Below, piece after piece: positions 44,256-54,900 of a DNA stretch of 64,000 nucleotides. The stretch's first letter is position 1. Each line of letters starts with the position of its first letter. Source of the DNA: Dugong dugon (Eukaryota > Chordata > Mammalia > Sirenia > Dugongidae); assembly GCA_030035585.1 (NCBI GenBank), contig CM057461.1:5406001-5470000 (forward strand). The letters are read 5' to 3'. The notes under the pieces are model-generated. The model did not search any database, was not told the DNA's origin, and saw nothing but the letters and a program-made list of their open reading frames with translations. The translations under genes and the position numbers were made by a program.

Positions 44256-44679
44256 TGTCAGTGTCCCTGCCTCCCCTTCCCATGAGGCCACGGCAGGGCA
44301 ACGGCTCTTCCCGATCACACCCTGGCCATGGTGGGTTTGGGGTACACATGGTTCCTGAGCCCACACTCAATCCCGTCAAAGCATCAAGGTAGGGGCTGGC
44401 CACCCCCCTCCCTTAACAAGCCTGACGCTGGGGTCTAGCCCACACCATCAACGCAAGCTCCAGCACAGTCCTTCCTTCTCTCCTAAGACAAAGGCTTGCT
44501 GGTCTCCCTCCTGGGCTGGGTGTGCTGGGGCTGCCCACCAGCCACAAGCTGAAGCAGCTTGGCTCTCCGGCTGTCCCTAACTCTTGCTATCACATCCCTG
44601 GCTTTACTTCGTACTTGGTGGCCCTTAAGTCCTCCACGTAACTGAGGCTGGATTGTCGCTTTGATATCAGAACTCTCTT
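44256..44679. other. No gene seen; unique DNA
   Basis: No repeat recognised. Confidence 0.4.
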
Positions 44680-44850
44680 GAGGCCAACGGTGCCCTGGTC
44701 CTAACTGCCACCAAGTCCTGAGCGTCCAACGTTGTGAATCGAGAGCACACACCCACGTGCCAGCACGGCCCCACCAGGGCTGCAGCCTGACCTCACCTCT
44801 CTGAACCTCAGGCTCTCCATCTGTAAAATGGGACCAGCATGGAGCGGGCA
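44680..44850 (+). mobile_element. MIR, sense
   Basis: CAGCCTGACCTCACCTCTCT, GAACCTCAGGCTCTCCATCT and GTAAAATGGGACCAGC are a well-kept MIR core. Confidence 0.85.
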
Positions 44851-45032
44851 CCAGAGGACCATTACTAGGCCTGCTCCATACAGCGGTTCAGGCCGTGCAC
44901 TGCACAACCCCAGGCCCTGGGCATCGCAGGGAGCCTGGTTGGGGCGTGGGTTCTCTGAGCAAGTGCAGGCAGAGTGCTCACATCCACGCCAGGCTTGGGA
45001 GAGCGCTCAACGTGCATTGCCAAGTGCTGGTG

Positions 45033-45192
45033 CTGGTGGCGCTATTTGGCCATTACTAATCATCGCTACGCTCTGAGTAAGGAGCCCTGGTGGCACTTTG
45101 GCCGTTACTGATCATCCTTATGCTCTGAGTAAGGAGCCCTGGTGGTGCTATTTGGCCATTACTAATCATCGTTATGCTCTGAGTAAGGAGCC
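45033..45192. repeat. Three ~53-bp tandem units at an AfroSINE insertion
   Basis: Units at 45033-45086, 45087-45138 and 45139-45192 each begin CTGGTGG and end GAGTAAGGAGCC. Each contains GGCC(A/G)TTACT(A/G)ATCATC from the original target plus the first bases of a SINE head. The complete AfroSINE follows immediately. Confidence 0.92.
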
Positions 45193-45391
45193 CTGGTGGC
45201 ACCATGGTTAAGTGCTCAGCTGCTAATAGAAAGTTTGGGAGTTTGAACTCACCCAGCGGGTCTGAGGGAGAAAGACCTGGCAATCTGCTGCTGTAAAGAT
45301 TACAGCCTAGAAAACCCTATGGGGCAGTTCTACTCTGTCACGTGGGGTGGCTATGAATCGAAAATTGACTCGATGGCACCCAACAACAACG
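45187..45391 (+). mobile_element. AfroSINE, type A, downstream of the tandem units
   Basis: GGAGCCCTGGTGGCACCATG, CTGTAAAGATTACAGCCTAG and CTCGATGGCACCCAACAACA give a complete sense copy with the RTE-type ACAACAAC tail. Confidence 0.93.
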
Positions 45392-45836
45392 CGGTCTGAG
45401 TGCCGTGCACAGTGCTCCCCACGTGTGGTCAACTTGTCCTCGGCAGCCTGGAAGGGCTCCATGTTCATCTGTCTGCAAGAAACTAAAGAGAGAGATACCA
45501 GGGTTTGAACCCAACTCCAGACCCCAGGGCTGACAACCAGGACATTGTGCTGCTCCCTCCCCTGCCCCCGATGTCACCACCCCAAGCACCTCACCCTCAC
45601 CCAGGGGTCAAGGAGGGCCAGGGAGACCCTGAGCTAACAGTGAGATCACAGGAGGCCCGCTCTCTGTTCACCCTCAACTCCCGATCTTGGCCCCAAGGAG
45701 ACCCTGCATGCTTCCCCACATGTGGAGAAGGACCCCATGAACAGAGATGTTCAGGAAATGAGGTAAATCTGCACCTCAGATAAGCAGCGAATACTTTTTA
45801 GTGTAAATATGTCCCAGAAATTTCATGGGACATACT
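45392..45836. other. No gene seen; unique DNA
   Basis: No repeat recognised. Confidence 0.4.
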
Positions 45837-45850
45837 TATACTGAGAGATT

Positions 45851-46053
45851 GTTGTTACTGGGTGCCGTCAAGTCAGTTCCAACTCATAGCGACCCTATAT
45901 GACAAAGTAGAACTGCCCCATAGGGTTTCCTAGGCTGTAATCTTTAGGGCCACAGATTGCCAGGCCTTTCTTCCGTAGAGCTGCTGGGTGGGTTCGAACT
46001 GCCGACCTTTTGGTTAGCAGCTGAGTGCTTAACCATTGCATCACGAGGACTCC
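45851..46053 (-). mobile_element. AfroSINE, type A, antisense
   Basis: GTTGTTACTGGGTGCCGTCA tail to CATTGCATCACGAGGACTCC head. CTGAGAGATT (45841) and CTAAGAGACT (46060) flank it. Confidence 0.93.
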
Positions 46054-46067
46054 TTTACTAAGAGACT

Positions 46068-46140
46068 GCTGTTGTGAGGTGCACCCCACGCACCACAGAA
46101 CAAAACGTTGCCCGGTCCTGCGCCTTCCTCACCATCGTTG
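46068..46140 (-). mobile_element. RTE 3' end, antisense, 73 bases
   Basis: GCTGTTGTGAGGTGCACCCC then GTTGCCCGGTCCTGCGCC and TCACCATCGTTG. Flanked by CTAAGAGACT (46060) and CTAAGAGATT (46141). Confidence 0.85.
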
Positions 46141-46150
46141 CTAAGAGATT

Positions 46151-46962
46151 ACTCGTCGTTCATTATCGGAAATTTGGATTTAGCTGGGAGTCCTGCGTTT
46201 ATCCTGGCCACCCTAGCCCCAGTGATGCAGGTGCCAAGAAACCTCCCAGTGACCCAGGCCCTTCAGGAGCAAATTGGGCGGGTCCTTAGGAGGTCCCCAG
46301 CTGTGTGCCAGCCCTGCTCCAGCTCTTAGGGATTGAGTTACCAAGGGTAAAACAGAGGAGGTCCCTCTCTCGGAAAACTTGCATTCCAGCTTCACAGGCA
46401 GGGAGACTGAGGCCCCTGAGAGATGCTAGCAGGGAGGCCTAGAGCCTGCGGGACCCCCTGTGGTGCTCATGCCCTGGCGGCCTCCCGGTAGACAGGGCCA
46501 TCTGGGCTCAAACTCAAACACTTGGCATCTCCAGAGTGGGAAACGGCCTGTCCTGCACCGCTGGCCGCTTCCCGCCCCAGGGCCAGATGGCCAAGCAGAG
46601 CCGGGTTGGGGGTCGGTTCCAGGTTCCCATGAGATGCCTTCACAGGGGCTCTGTTTCTACTCCAGCCTCAGAAATTGGTCCTGGTTCTGGGAACGGTAAA
46701 ACGCACACAGGCACAACACCCAACAGCCCTCCTACTCTTCCGTTTCAAACAAGCCCAAGGTTTAGAAGAATCCCAGTAGGCATCTCCTCTCAGTCTTATG
46801 TTGCATGAAATGTGATCGTTCGTGAAACCTGACCTCATCCCTGCCAGTCAGTGGTTCTCCTGGGCCTGGGATGGGGGCTGTGGGGACACAGGTGGCGCTC
46901 TTAAGCATCACTAGAGCTTGTGAGCTGGTCCTCCTGCCCGCTTCCATTCCACACCTTTGCTG
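46151..46962. other. No gene seen; unique DNA
   Basis: Unrecognised; L2-like phrase only near 46190-46260. Confidence 0.4.
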
Positions 46963-46979
46963 GCGTTTAGGGAGGTTTT

Positions 46980-48250
46980 TTATTTTGTTTTGTTTTTTTC
47001 AATTTTTTTCAACTGTACTTTAGGTGAAGGTACAGATCAAATAGTTTCTCATTAAACAATCAGTACACATATTGTTTTATGGCATTGGTTAACAAACCCA
47101 CGACATGTCAACACTCTCCCTTCTAGACCTTGGAGGACCTTTTTTCTTTTTTGGTGAAAATATACATAGCCAAAGATACACCATTTCAAACATTTCTACG
47201 TGTACGATTCAGTGACATCAATTACGTTCTTCCAGTTGTGCTGCTGTTCTCACTGTCCTTTTCCCAATTATTCCATCACAATTGTCTTCAACTCACTGGC
47301 CCCTACGCTTCCCATCAAACCTTTTGAGCTGCTGTTGTCAATCTGATCTCACATAGATAATTTTTTTTTGTACTTTAGATGAAGGTTTACAGAACAGAAT
47401 AGTTTCTCACTAAACAGTTAGTACACATATTGCCCTATGACAATGGTTAACAACCCCACAACATGTCGCCACGGTCCTTTCTCAACCTAGGGTTCCCTAT
47501 CACCAGCTTTCCTGTCCCCTTCTGCCTTCTAGTCCTATCCCTGGACTGCTGTGCCTCATTAGTCCCGTTTTGTTTCATGGGGCTGTCCAGTCCTTGGCTG
47601 AACCGTGAACCTCAGGAGTGACTTCACAACTGAGCTAAAAGGGTGTCTGGGGGCCATACTCTCGGGGTTTCTCCAGTCTCTGTCAGGCCAGTAAATCTGG
47701 TTTTTTTGTGTGTGTTAGAATTTTGTTCTACATCCTTCTCCAGCTCTGCCCGGGACCCTCTGTTGTGATCCTGGTCAGAGCAGTCAGTGGTGGTAGCCGG
47801 GCACCATCTAGCTGTACTGGACTCAGTCTGGTGGAGGCCTTGGTAGCTGTGGTCCATTTGTCCTTTGGACTAATCTTTTCCTTGTATCCTGTTCTCTTCA
47901 TTCTCCCTTGCTCCGGAAGGGGTGAGACCAGTGAAGTATCTTAGATGGCTGCTCACAGGCCTTTAAGACCCCAGACACTACTCAGCAAGGTAGAATGCGA
48001 AACATTGTCTTTATAAACTGTGTTATGCCAATTGAGCTAGATGTTCCCCTAGAGCATGGTCCCCACAGCCCTCCACCCAGCAATTCAGTCTCTCAGGGAG
48101 TTTGGATGTGTCTGTGGAGCTTCCATGATCTTTCCTTGTACAAGTTGTGCTGGCTTCCCCAGTATTGTGCACTGTCTTATCCTTCACCAGAGTTACCACT
48201 TATGTATCATCTATTTAGTTTCCACCCCCCACCCCTCCCATCCCTCGTAG
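46980..48250 (-). mobile_element. Composite of three L1 3' UTR segments, antisense
   Basis: 46998-47128 and 47366-47490 are two copies of one L1 3' end (GTACTTTAG(G/A)TGAAGG, AGTACACATATTG). Between them 47136-47357 is a different L1 3' end, related to 20576-21025. From 47366 the 3' UTR runs on to about 48250 and parallels 51790-52780. GCGTTTAGGGAGGTTTT (46963) and GTGTTTAGGAAGTTTT (48251) flank the block and look like a worn target duplication. Confidence 0.8.
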
Positions 48251-48280
48251 GTGTTTAGGAAGTTTTAAGGAGTTGACTAG

Positions 48281-48467
48281 CAGCCTAGATGGTGCAGTGG
48301 TTAAGTGCTCGGCTGCTAACTGAAAGGTTGGTGGTTCGAACCCACCAGCTGCTCCATGGGAGAAAGAGCTGGCGATCTGGTCCCATAAAGATTACAGCCA
48401 AGAAAACCCTATAGGACAGTTCTGTAGCATTGCTATGAGTTGGAATTGACTCAGCGGCAATGGTTTT
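48281..48467 (+). mobile_element. AfroSINE, type A
   Basis: GATGGTGCAGTGGTTAAGTG, CGAACCCACCAGCTGCTCC and GTTGGAATTGACTCAGCGGC. A small deletion follows GGACAGTTCT. Confidence 0.92.
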
Positions 48468-48486
48468 AAGGAGCTGATTCTTTTCC

Positions 48487-48640
48487 CCCAGGCGAGAGCC
48501 AGACAGCTTTGGGTTTGAATCCTCTTAACTGGCTGTGTGACCTTGGGCAAATCACGTAATCCTTCGGGGACACCATTAAACCTGTAAGGTGGAAAAGACC
48601 ATTGTTTCCTGCTAGGATTGTTGTAGGATTTCATGAAACA
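48487..48640 (+). mobile_element. MIR, sense
   Basis: GGCTGTGTGACCTTGGGCAA, ATCACGTAATCCTTCGG, CATTAAACCTGTAAGGTGG and GGATTGTTGTAGGATTTCAT match the MIR core and tail. Confidence 0.85.
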
Positions 48641-48699
48641 CACAGTGGTGTGCCCAGTGAGTCAGAGACACTATCAGGATTCATTTTCATGTCATTTTA

Positions 48700-48955
48700 G
48701 CATTTGTTTTGTGTCCATTTCCCCCCGCGAGAAGCTCTGTGAGGAGCATGAACACCCAGCACCCCATGAGTGCACCATCTTGGAACCAGATCCTCCAGCC
48801 CTGGTCAAGCTTTCAGATGACAGTAGCCCCGGCCGCTATCTAGATTGCAGTCTCATGAGAGACCCACAGCCAAAACTACCCAGCTGAAATGCTCCTGAAT
48901 TTATGACCTACAGAAACTGTGAGATAATAAATGTTTATCGTTGTAAAAATGGCAT
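48700..48955 (+). mobile_element. MaLR-like LTR 3' part
   Basis: AGTCTCATGAGAGACCCACA, AAACTGTGAGATAATAAATG and TTTATCGTTGTAAAAA resemble the poly-A-signal end of MLT1-class LTRs. The 5' part is not identifiable. Confidence 0.6.
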
Positions 48956-49198
48956 GGCGGAGGTATCTGTCCTTCTCTAACTTCACAAGGGGGAAGGAGA
49001 ATCAAGATCAACAGCCCAAGGCTCATTCCTATGAGGCAGTGGTCAGACGTGCCTCTGCCCTCCAACCTTTTAACCAATTCTGACACCAACTGTCCCTCCC
49101 ATGGCACTCTCTACTTCTCTGCTGGGTTCAATAATTTCTTGCAACAGCCACACAGAACTCACAGACAATACTCACACTTATAGGGTTTATTAGGGAAG

Positions 49199-49375
49199 TT
49201 GTTGTTGTTGTTAGGTGCTGTCGGGTCATTTCCGACTCATAATGTCTCTATGTACAACAGAACGAAATGCTGCCCGGTCCTGCGCCATCCTCACAGTCAT
49301 TGTTACACTTGAGCCCATTGTTGTAGCTCCTGTATCAATCCATCTCATTGAAGATCTTCCTCTGTTCTTCTCTAC
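49199..49375 (-). mobile_element. RTE 3' end, antisense
   Basis: GTTGTTGTTGTTAGGTGCTG, CTGCCCGGTCCTGCGCCATC and GTATCAATCCATCTCATTG. GGGAAGT before (49192) and GGGAAGT after (49379) suggest the target duplication. Confidence 0.88.
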
Positions 49376-49869
49376 CAAGGGAAGTAACGGGTTACAATGC
49401 TCAGGATGCAGTTCTTCCATCAGGACAGCCTCTTCTCAGCTGTGCCCACAGGCATGCCTCTATCTGGTTGCTTGGCCTCTGCCTTGCTTGGCCAAGTGTT
49501 ACAAAGCCCTTTTAGCTCTGCTGGTTAGTGCCTGGAGGCACCCTACTCTGCCAGTAAGCCTTGGCCTGAAGGTGCTCAGCCCTCTCGCTCCATGGCTTGG
49601 TGAGCCTAGCTTCACAGCCTCTTGCCGGTGCTCAGCTTTCTCACTCCGTGGGCTGGGAAGCCCACCACAGTGTCTCCTGCTCGTCTCCTAGTTCTGCTTC
49701 CTCTGCTGCTGCTGTTTCTCTGCTGAAGCTTCTTGCGGTCTCTCACCATCTCTAGTGTTGAAGCTCTCTCTCTGTCTCCTGGATCTAGATGGACATATGT
49801 TACATCTCTGGGATGGCTCGTTTTAAGCCTAGCAGGATGGCAAAACTGACCAATCTCCTCAGTAGAATG
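49376..49869. other. No gene seen; possibly LTR-derived
   Basis: CT-rich sequence with two related segments (GGTGCTCAGCCCTCTCGCTC near 49571 and GGTGCTCAGCTTTCTCACTC near 49627). Together with 49100-49190 it may be an antisense LTR, which I cannot confirm. Confidence 0.35.
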
Positions 49870-50084
49870 TTCCTCAGAAGCGAGGATGGGGAGACTTCAT
49901 CTTACGCACTTTCTTACCGAAAAGAGGAAGACCCTCTATGAGATGGATTGACACAATGGCTGCAACAGTGGACTCAAACACAGCAATCATCGTGAAGACG
50001 ACCCAGGACTGGGCGGCATTTCGTTCAGTTGTTCATGGGGTCATTATCAGTCAGACCTAACTCAATGTCACCTAACAACAACAT
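49870..50084 (+). mobile_element. RTE 3' end, sense
   Basis: CAGAAGCGAGGATGGGGAGA, GAGGAAGACCCTCTATGAG, GATTGACACAATGGCTGCAA and a CACCTAACAACAACA tail. About 90 bases are missing inside relative to related copies, near 49912. Forms an inverted pair with 49199-49375. Confidence 0.88.
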
Positions 50085-50244
50085 CAGCAGGATGGCTAGA
50101 ATAAAATTCAGATAGCAGCAAGTGTTAGTGAGGATGTGGAGAAATCGGAACCCTCTTCTATTGCAGGTGGGAATGTAAAATGGCACAGTTGCTGTGGAAA
50201 ACAGTATGGAGGTTCCTCCAAAAGTTAAACATAGAATTACCACT

Positions 50245-50408
50245 TGTTGTTTTTGTTACTTGTGGCTCCATAGGCTTTTCAAGGCTGTGAGCTTTAGAAG
50301 GCAGATCACCAGGCCTGTCTTCCAAGGTGCCTCTGGGTGGTTTTCAGCAGCCAACCTTTCAGATGGTAGTAGAGTGCTTAACCATTTGTTAACCATTTGG
50401 GACTCCTT
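50245..50408 (-). mobile_element. AfroSINE, antisense, in L1, with target duplication
   Basis: GTTACTTGTGGCTCCATAGG to ACCATTTGGGACTCC. AGAATTACCAC flanks it at both ends (from about 50232 and 50409). Confidence 0.9.
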
Positions 50409-50833
50409 AGAATTACCACATGATTTAGTAATTCCACTCTTAGGTCTACACTCAAGAGAAATGTAAACATACGTCCGTCCACCCAGAAACTAGCACTCAA
50501 ATTTTTATAGTATCATTATTCATAATGGCCAAAGGTAGAAACAATCCAACTGCCACCAACCCCTGACTGGTTCATCCACACAGTGGAATATTATTTAGCC
50601 ATAAAAAAGGAATGACAGTCTGATCCATGCTACAATGTGGATGAAACTTGAAAGCATTATGCTAAGTGAAAGAAGCCAGACACAAAAGCCACCACGTATT
50701 GTATGATTTCATTCTTGGGAAAGTCCAGAACAGGGAAATCTTTATATACAGAAAGTGGATTAGTGGGTACTTAAGGCTGGGGATGCGGTGGGGACAGGGG
50801 GTAGTGGTGATAGTAAAGGGTAGAGGGTTTCTT

Positions 50834-51430
50834 GTTGCTGTTGTTAGGTGCCATCATGTCAGTTCAGACTCATAGTGACCCTACATACACAGAATGAAAC
50901 ACTGCCCAGTCCTGCGCCATCCTCACAATCCTTGTTATGCTTGAGTCCATTGTTGCAGCCACTGTGTCAATCCATCTTGTTGAGGGTCTTCCTCTTTTTT
51001 GCTGACCTTCTACTTTACCAAGCATGATGTCCTTCTCCAGGGACTGATCATCCTTGTAACATGTCCAAAGCATGTGAGACGTTGTCTCGCCATCCTTGCT
51101 TCTAAGGAGCGTTCTTGTTGTATTTCTTCCACGATAGATTTGTTCATTCTTTTGGCAGTCCATGGTATATTCGATATTTTTCTCCAACACTACAATTCAA
51201 AGGTGTCAATTCTTCTTTGGTCTTCCTTACTCATCATCCAGCTTTTGCAGGCATACGTGATTGAAAACACCATGGCTTGTGTCAGGTTCACGTTAGGCCT
51301 CAAAGTGACATCTTTGCTTTTCAACACTTTAAAGAGGTCTTTTGCAGCAGATTTGCCCGATGTGATGCGTCTTTTGATTTCTTGACTGCTGTTTCCATGG
51401 AGGTTGATTATGGATCCAAGTAAAATGGGG
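50834..51430 (-). mobile_element. RTE 3' UTR and distal coding fragment, antisense, in L1
   Basis: GTTAGGTGCCATCATGTCAG tail, CTGCCCAGTCCTGCGCC, GATGTCCTTCTCCAGGGACT, TTTTGGCAGTCCATGGTATA and GTTGATTATGGATCCAAGTA. It supplies the segment deleted from the copy at 31568-34200. Confidence 0.9.
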
Positions 51431-51556
51431 TGATGAAAATGTTCTGCAATTGACTGTGGTGATGTTACACAACCCTGTGACTACGCAGTAAACCGTTGTA
51501 TTGCACACTTTAACCAGGTGAATTGTGTGGCACGTAAATTATATCTCAAAAAATCT

Positions 51557-51784
51557 GTTAAAAGAAAAAAAATCCCCCAGGCCCTGCTGGACCAGGGCTG
51601 GAATCCCTGAGCAAATGCCTCGGGTAAGGGTGCTAGTTCACCGGGGGATTCCATATAACCACCTGGCTTCTTGCCTAAAAATTCATCCTAATGGTGATAT
51701 TTTCAAGATGTTCTCGACCTGTATTTTTTTACTCTGTGAAAAATATGCCCTAGAAACCAGAACTTGTACTTTTAGGTGAAATTT
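51557..51784. other. Spacer between two L1 copies
   Basis: Unrecognised sequence ending in the target duplication GGTGAAATTTT of the next L1. Confidence 0.4.
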
Positions 51785-52516
51785 TTTTTTTTTAATTTTA
51801 TTATGTTTTAGGTGAAAGTTTACAGTGCAAATTAGTTTTTCATTCAAAAATTTTATACACAGATTGCTTTGTGACATTTGTTGCAATCCCCACAATGTGT
51901 CAGCACTCTCCCCCTTTCCCGTTCCACCCTGCGTCCCCTGTGTCCATTGGTCCAGTTTTCCCGTCCCTTCCTGCCTTCCTGTCTTTGCTTGGACAGGTGT
52001 TGCCCGTTTGGTCTCGTAGACTTGATTAAACTAAGAAGCATGTTCTTCACATGTGTTATTGTTTGTTTTCTGGCCTACCTAATCTTTGGCTGAAAGGTGG
52101 GCTTCAGGAGTGGCTTCAGTTCTGAGTTGGCAGGGTGTCCAGGGGCCATAGTCTCAGGGGTTCCTCCAGTCTCTGTCAGACCAGTAAGTCTGCTATTGTT
52201 TTGTGAATTTGAATTTTGTTCTACATTTTTCTCCCACTCTTCCCAGGACCCTCTATTGTGATCCCTGTCAGAGCAGTTGGTGGTGATATGGAAGCACCAT
52301 TTAGTTCTTCTGGGCTCAGGCTGGTGGAGGCTGTGGTTCATGTGGTCCATTAGTCCTTTGGGCTAATTATTTCCCTTGTGTCTTTGGTTTTCTTCATTCT
52401 CCTTTTCTCCGACTGTGCTGGGACGAATAGACGTATCTTAGATGGCCACTTGCAAGCTTTTAGGACCCCAGACACTACTCACCAAAGTAGGACATAGAAC
52501 ATTTTCTTTATGAACT

Positions 52517-52562
52517 TTTGGTTAGCAGCTGAGCTCTTAACCACTGTGCTACCAGGGCTCCC
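52517..52562 (-). mobile_element. AfroSINE head only, 3' deleted, in L1
   Basis: TTTTGGTTAGCAGCTGAGCT to CTACCAGGGCTCC: the first 46 bases of an antisense AfroSINE. CTTTATGAAC before (52508) and CTTTATGAAC after (52562) are the target duplication. Confidence 0.88.
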
Positions 52563-53366
52563 TTTATGAACTGTGTTATGCCAGTTGACCTAGATGTCCC
52601 CCGAGACCATGTTCCCCAGTGCTCAGCCCCAGTAACTCAGTCCCTCAAGGTGTTTGGATGTATCTAGGAAGCTTCTATGGCTTTGCCTTGGTCAAGCTGT
52701 GATGACTTCCCCTATATTGTGTGTTATCTTTCCCTTCACCAAAGTTAACACTTGTCTACTATCTGGTTAGTGATTTCCCCTCCTTTGTAACCATCAAAGA
52801 CTGTGTTTTTTTCTGTGTGTAAACCTTTTCCTGGGTTTTTATAATAGTGGTCTCATACAATATTTGTCCTTTTGTGATTGACTTATTCACTCAACATAAT
52901 GCCCTCCAGATGCAGCCATGTTGTGAGATGTTTTGAGGATTCATCATTGTTCTTTATCGTTGCATAGTATTCCACAGTGTGTATGTACCATAATTTGTTT
53001 ATCTATTCATCTCTTGATGGGCACTTAGGTTGTTTCCATCTCTTTGCTATTGTCAACAATGCCGCAATGAACATGGGTGAGCATACTTCTATTCATGTGA
53101 TGGCTCTTATTTCTCTAGGATATATTCCTAGGAGTGAGATTGCTGGATCATACGGTATTCCTATTTCTAGCTTTTTAAGGAAGTGTCATATCATCTTCCA
53201 TAGGGGTTGTACCATTTTACATTCCCACCAGCAGTGCATAAGAGTTCCAATCTCCCTGCAACCTCTCCAACATTTGTTATTTTCTGTTTTTTGGATTAGT
53301 GCCAGTAATGTTGGTGTGAGATGGTATCTTGTCGTAGTTTTGATTTGCATTTCTCCAATGGCTAAT

Positions 53367-53530
53367 GGGAAACCCTGGTGGCATAGTGGGTCAGTGCTAC
53401 AGCTGCTAACCGAAGGGTCAGCAGTTCGAATCCACCAGGTGCTCCTTGGAAACTCTGTGGGGAGTTCTACTCTGTCCTATTGGGTTGCTATGATTCGGAA
53501 TCAGCTCAATGACAATGGTTTTTTTTTTAA
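53367..53530 (+). mobile_element. AfroSINE in L1 3' UTR/ORF2 region
   Basis: GAAACCCTGGTGGCATAGTG to CAATGACAATGGTTTTTTTT. ATGGCTAATG before and ATAGCTGATG after are the target duplication. Confidence 0.92.
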
Positions 53531-53559
53531 ATAGCTGATGATCGTGAGCATTTCCTCAT

Positions 53560-54900
53560 GTGTCTGTTAGCCACCTGAATGTCTTCTTCGGTGAAGGGCC
53601 TGTTCACATCCTTTGCCCATTTTTAAATTGGGTTGTTTGTCTTTTGGTTATTGAGGTGCTGAAGTATTCTACAGATTTTAGAGATTAGACCCTTGTCGGA
53701 TGTACCAAGGCCAAAAATGTTTTCCCAGTCTGTAGGTTTTCCTTTCACTCTTTTGGTGAAGTCTTTTGATAAGCGTAAGCATTTAATTTTTAGGGGCTCC
53801 CAGTTATCTAGTTAATCTTCCAGTGTTTGTACATTGTTAATTGTGGTTTGTATTGTATTTAGGGCCCCTAGTGCTGTCTCTATTTTTTCTTCCATGATCT
53901 TTATCATTTTAGGTTTTATATTTAGGTCTGTAATCCATTTTGAGTTAGTTTTTGTGTATGGTATGAGGTATGGGACCTGTTTCATGTTTTTACAGATGGA
54001 CATCCAGTTTTGCCAGCACCATTTGTTAAAAAAACTGTCTTTTCCCCATTTAATAGACTTCGGTCCTTTATCAAAGATAAGCTGACCATGTTGTTGTTAG
54101 GTGCTATCGAATCTGTTCTGACTCATAGTGACCCTATAGGACAGAGCAGAACTGCCTTATAGGGTTTCCAAGGAGTTGCTGGTGGATTTGAACTGTTGAC
54201 CTTTTGGTTAGCAGTTGAGCTCTTAACCACAGGTGGATGGATTTACATTTGGGTTCTCGATTCTGTTCCATTGACCTACATATCTGTTATTGTACCAGTA
54301 CCAGGCTGTTTTGACTACAGTGGCTGTACAGTAGGTTCTGAGATCAGGCAGTGTGAGGCTTCTACTTTGTTCTTTTTCTTCAATAATGCTTTGCTTATCT
54401 GGGGCCTCTATTATTTCCACATAAATTTGGTGATTAGTTTTTCCATCTTGTTAAAGGATGCTGTTGGTATTTGGATTGCATTATGTCTGTAGATCGCTTT
54501 GGGGAGGAATGACATTTTCACAATGTTGAATCTTCCTATCTATGAGCATAGTATGTTTTCCCATTTATGTGGGTCTCTTTTGGTTTCTTGCAATAGCGTT
54601 TGTAGCTTTCTTTATATAGGTCTTTTATGTCCCTGTTTAGATTTATTCCTAAGTATTTTATCTTTTTAGAGCCTCTTATGAAGGGCATTGTTTTTCTTTT
54701 TGAAGTTCTCGTTGTTGGGGTATAGGAATCTAACTGATTTTTGTATGTTAATCTTGTATCCTGCTACTCTGCTGAACCTTTCTACTAGTTCCAGTAGTTT
54801 TGGGGGTGAATTTTGGACTAGCCCTTGGGCTCTGCACCAAGGCCCAGGTGTGACCTCAGAGGTGTGATTTGAGATCATCAGGGAAGCACCTCCCCCCACC
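53560..54900 (-). pseudogene. L1 ORF2 C-terminal remnant
   Basis: Minus-strand open pieces carry L1 ORF2 C-terminal words: [20 protein letters not shown] near 54780-54700 (part of the conserved region after the RT core), and [20 protein letters not shown] at 53970-53900 (late C-terminal region). Multiple stops, frameshifts and an AfroSINE at 54091-54228 break it. The RT catalytic core is absent because the element is 5' truncated at about 54803. Bases beyond that are flank. Non-functional. Confidence 0.85.
54091..54228 (-). mobile_element. AfroSINE, antisense, in L1 ORF2
   Basis: GTTGTTGTTAGGTGCTATCG tail, AGGACAGAGCAGAACTGCC, GTTAGCAGTTGAGCTCTTAA; the head is cut after AACCAC. A central segment is missing. 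Confidence 0.9.

Larger units (their letters stand above)
50085..51556 (+). mobile_element. L1 3' UTR, sense, with two later insertions
   Basis: AGTGTTAGTGAGGATGTGGA, CACTCTTAGGTCTACACTCA, GGAATATTATTTAGCCATAA and AAGAAGCCAGACACAAAAGC, then GGTGATGAAAATGTTCTGC and ATTATATCTCAAAAAATCTG. The L1 is cut by an AfroSINE (50245-50408) and an RTE (50834-51430). Confidence 0.9.
51785..54803 (-). mobile_element. L1, antisense, 5' truncated, about 3 kb
   Basis: Poly-T at 51782-51793 is the minus-strand poly-A. The long elephant-type 3' UTR runs to about 52800, followed by common L1 3' sequence (GCATAGTATTCCACAGTGTG, TTGCTGGATCATACGGTATT) and the C-terminal part of ORF2 to about 54803. GGTGAAATTTT (51774) and GGTGAATTTT (54806) are the likely target duplication. 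Three AfroSINE segments are inserted. Confidence 0.9.
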
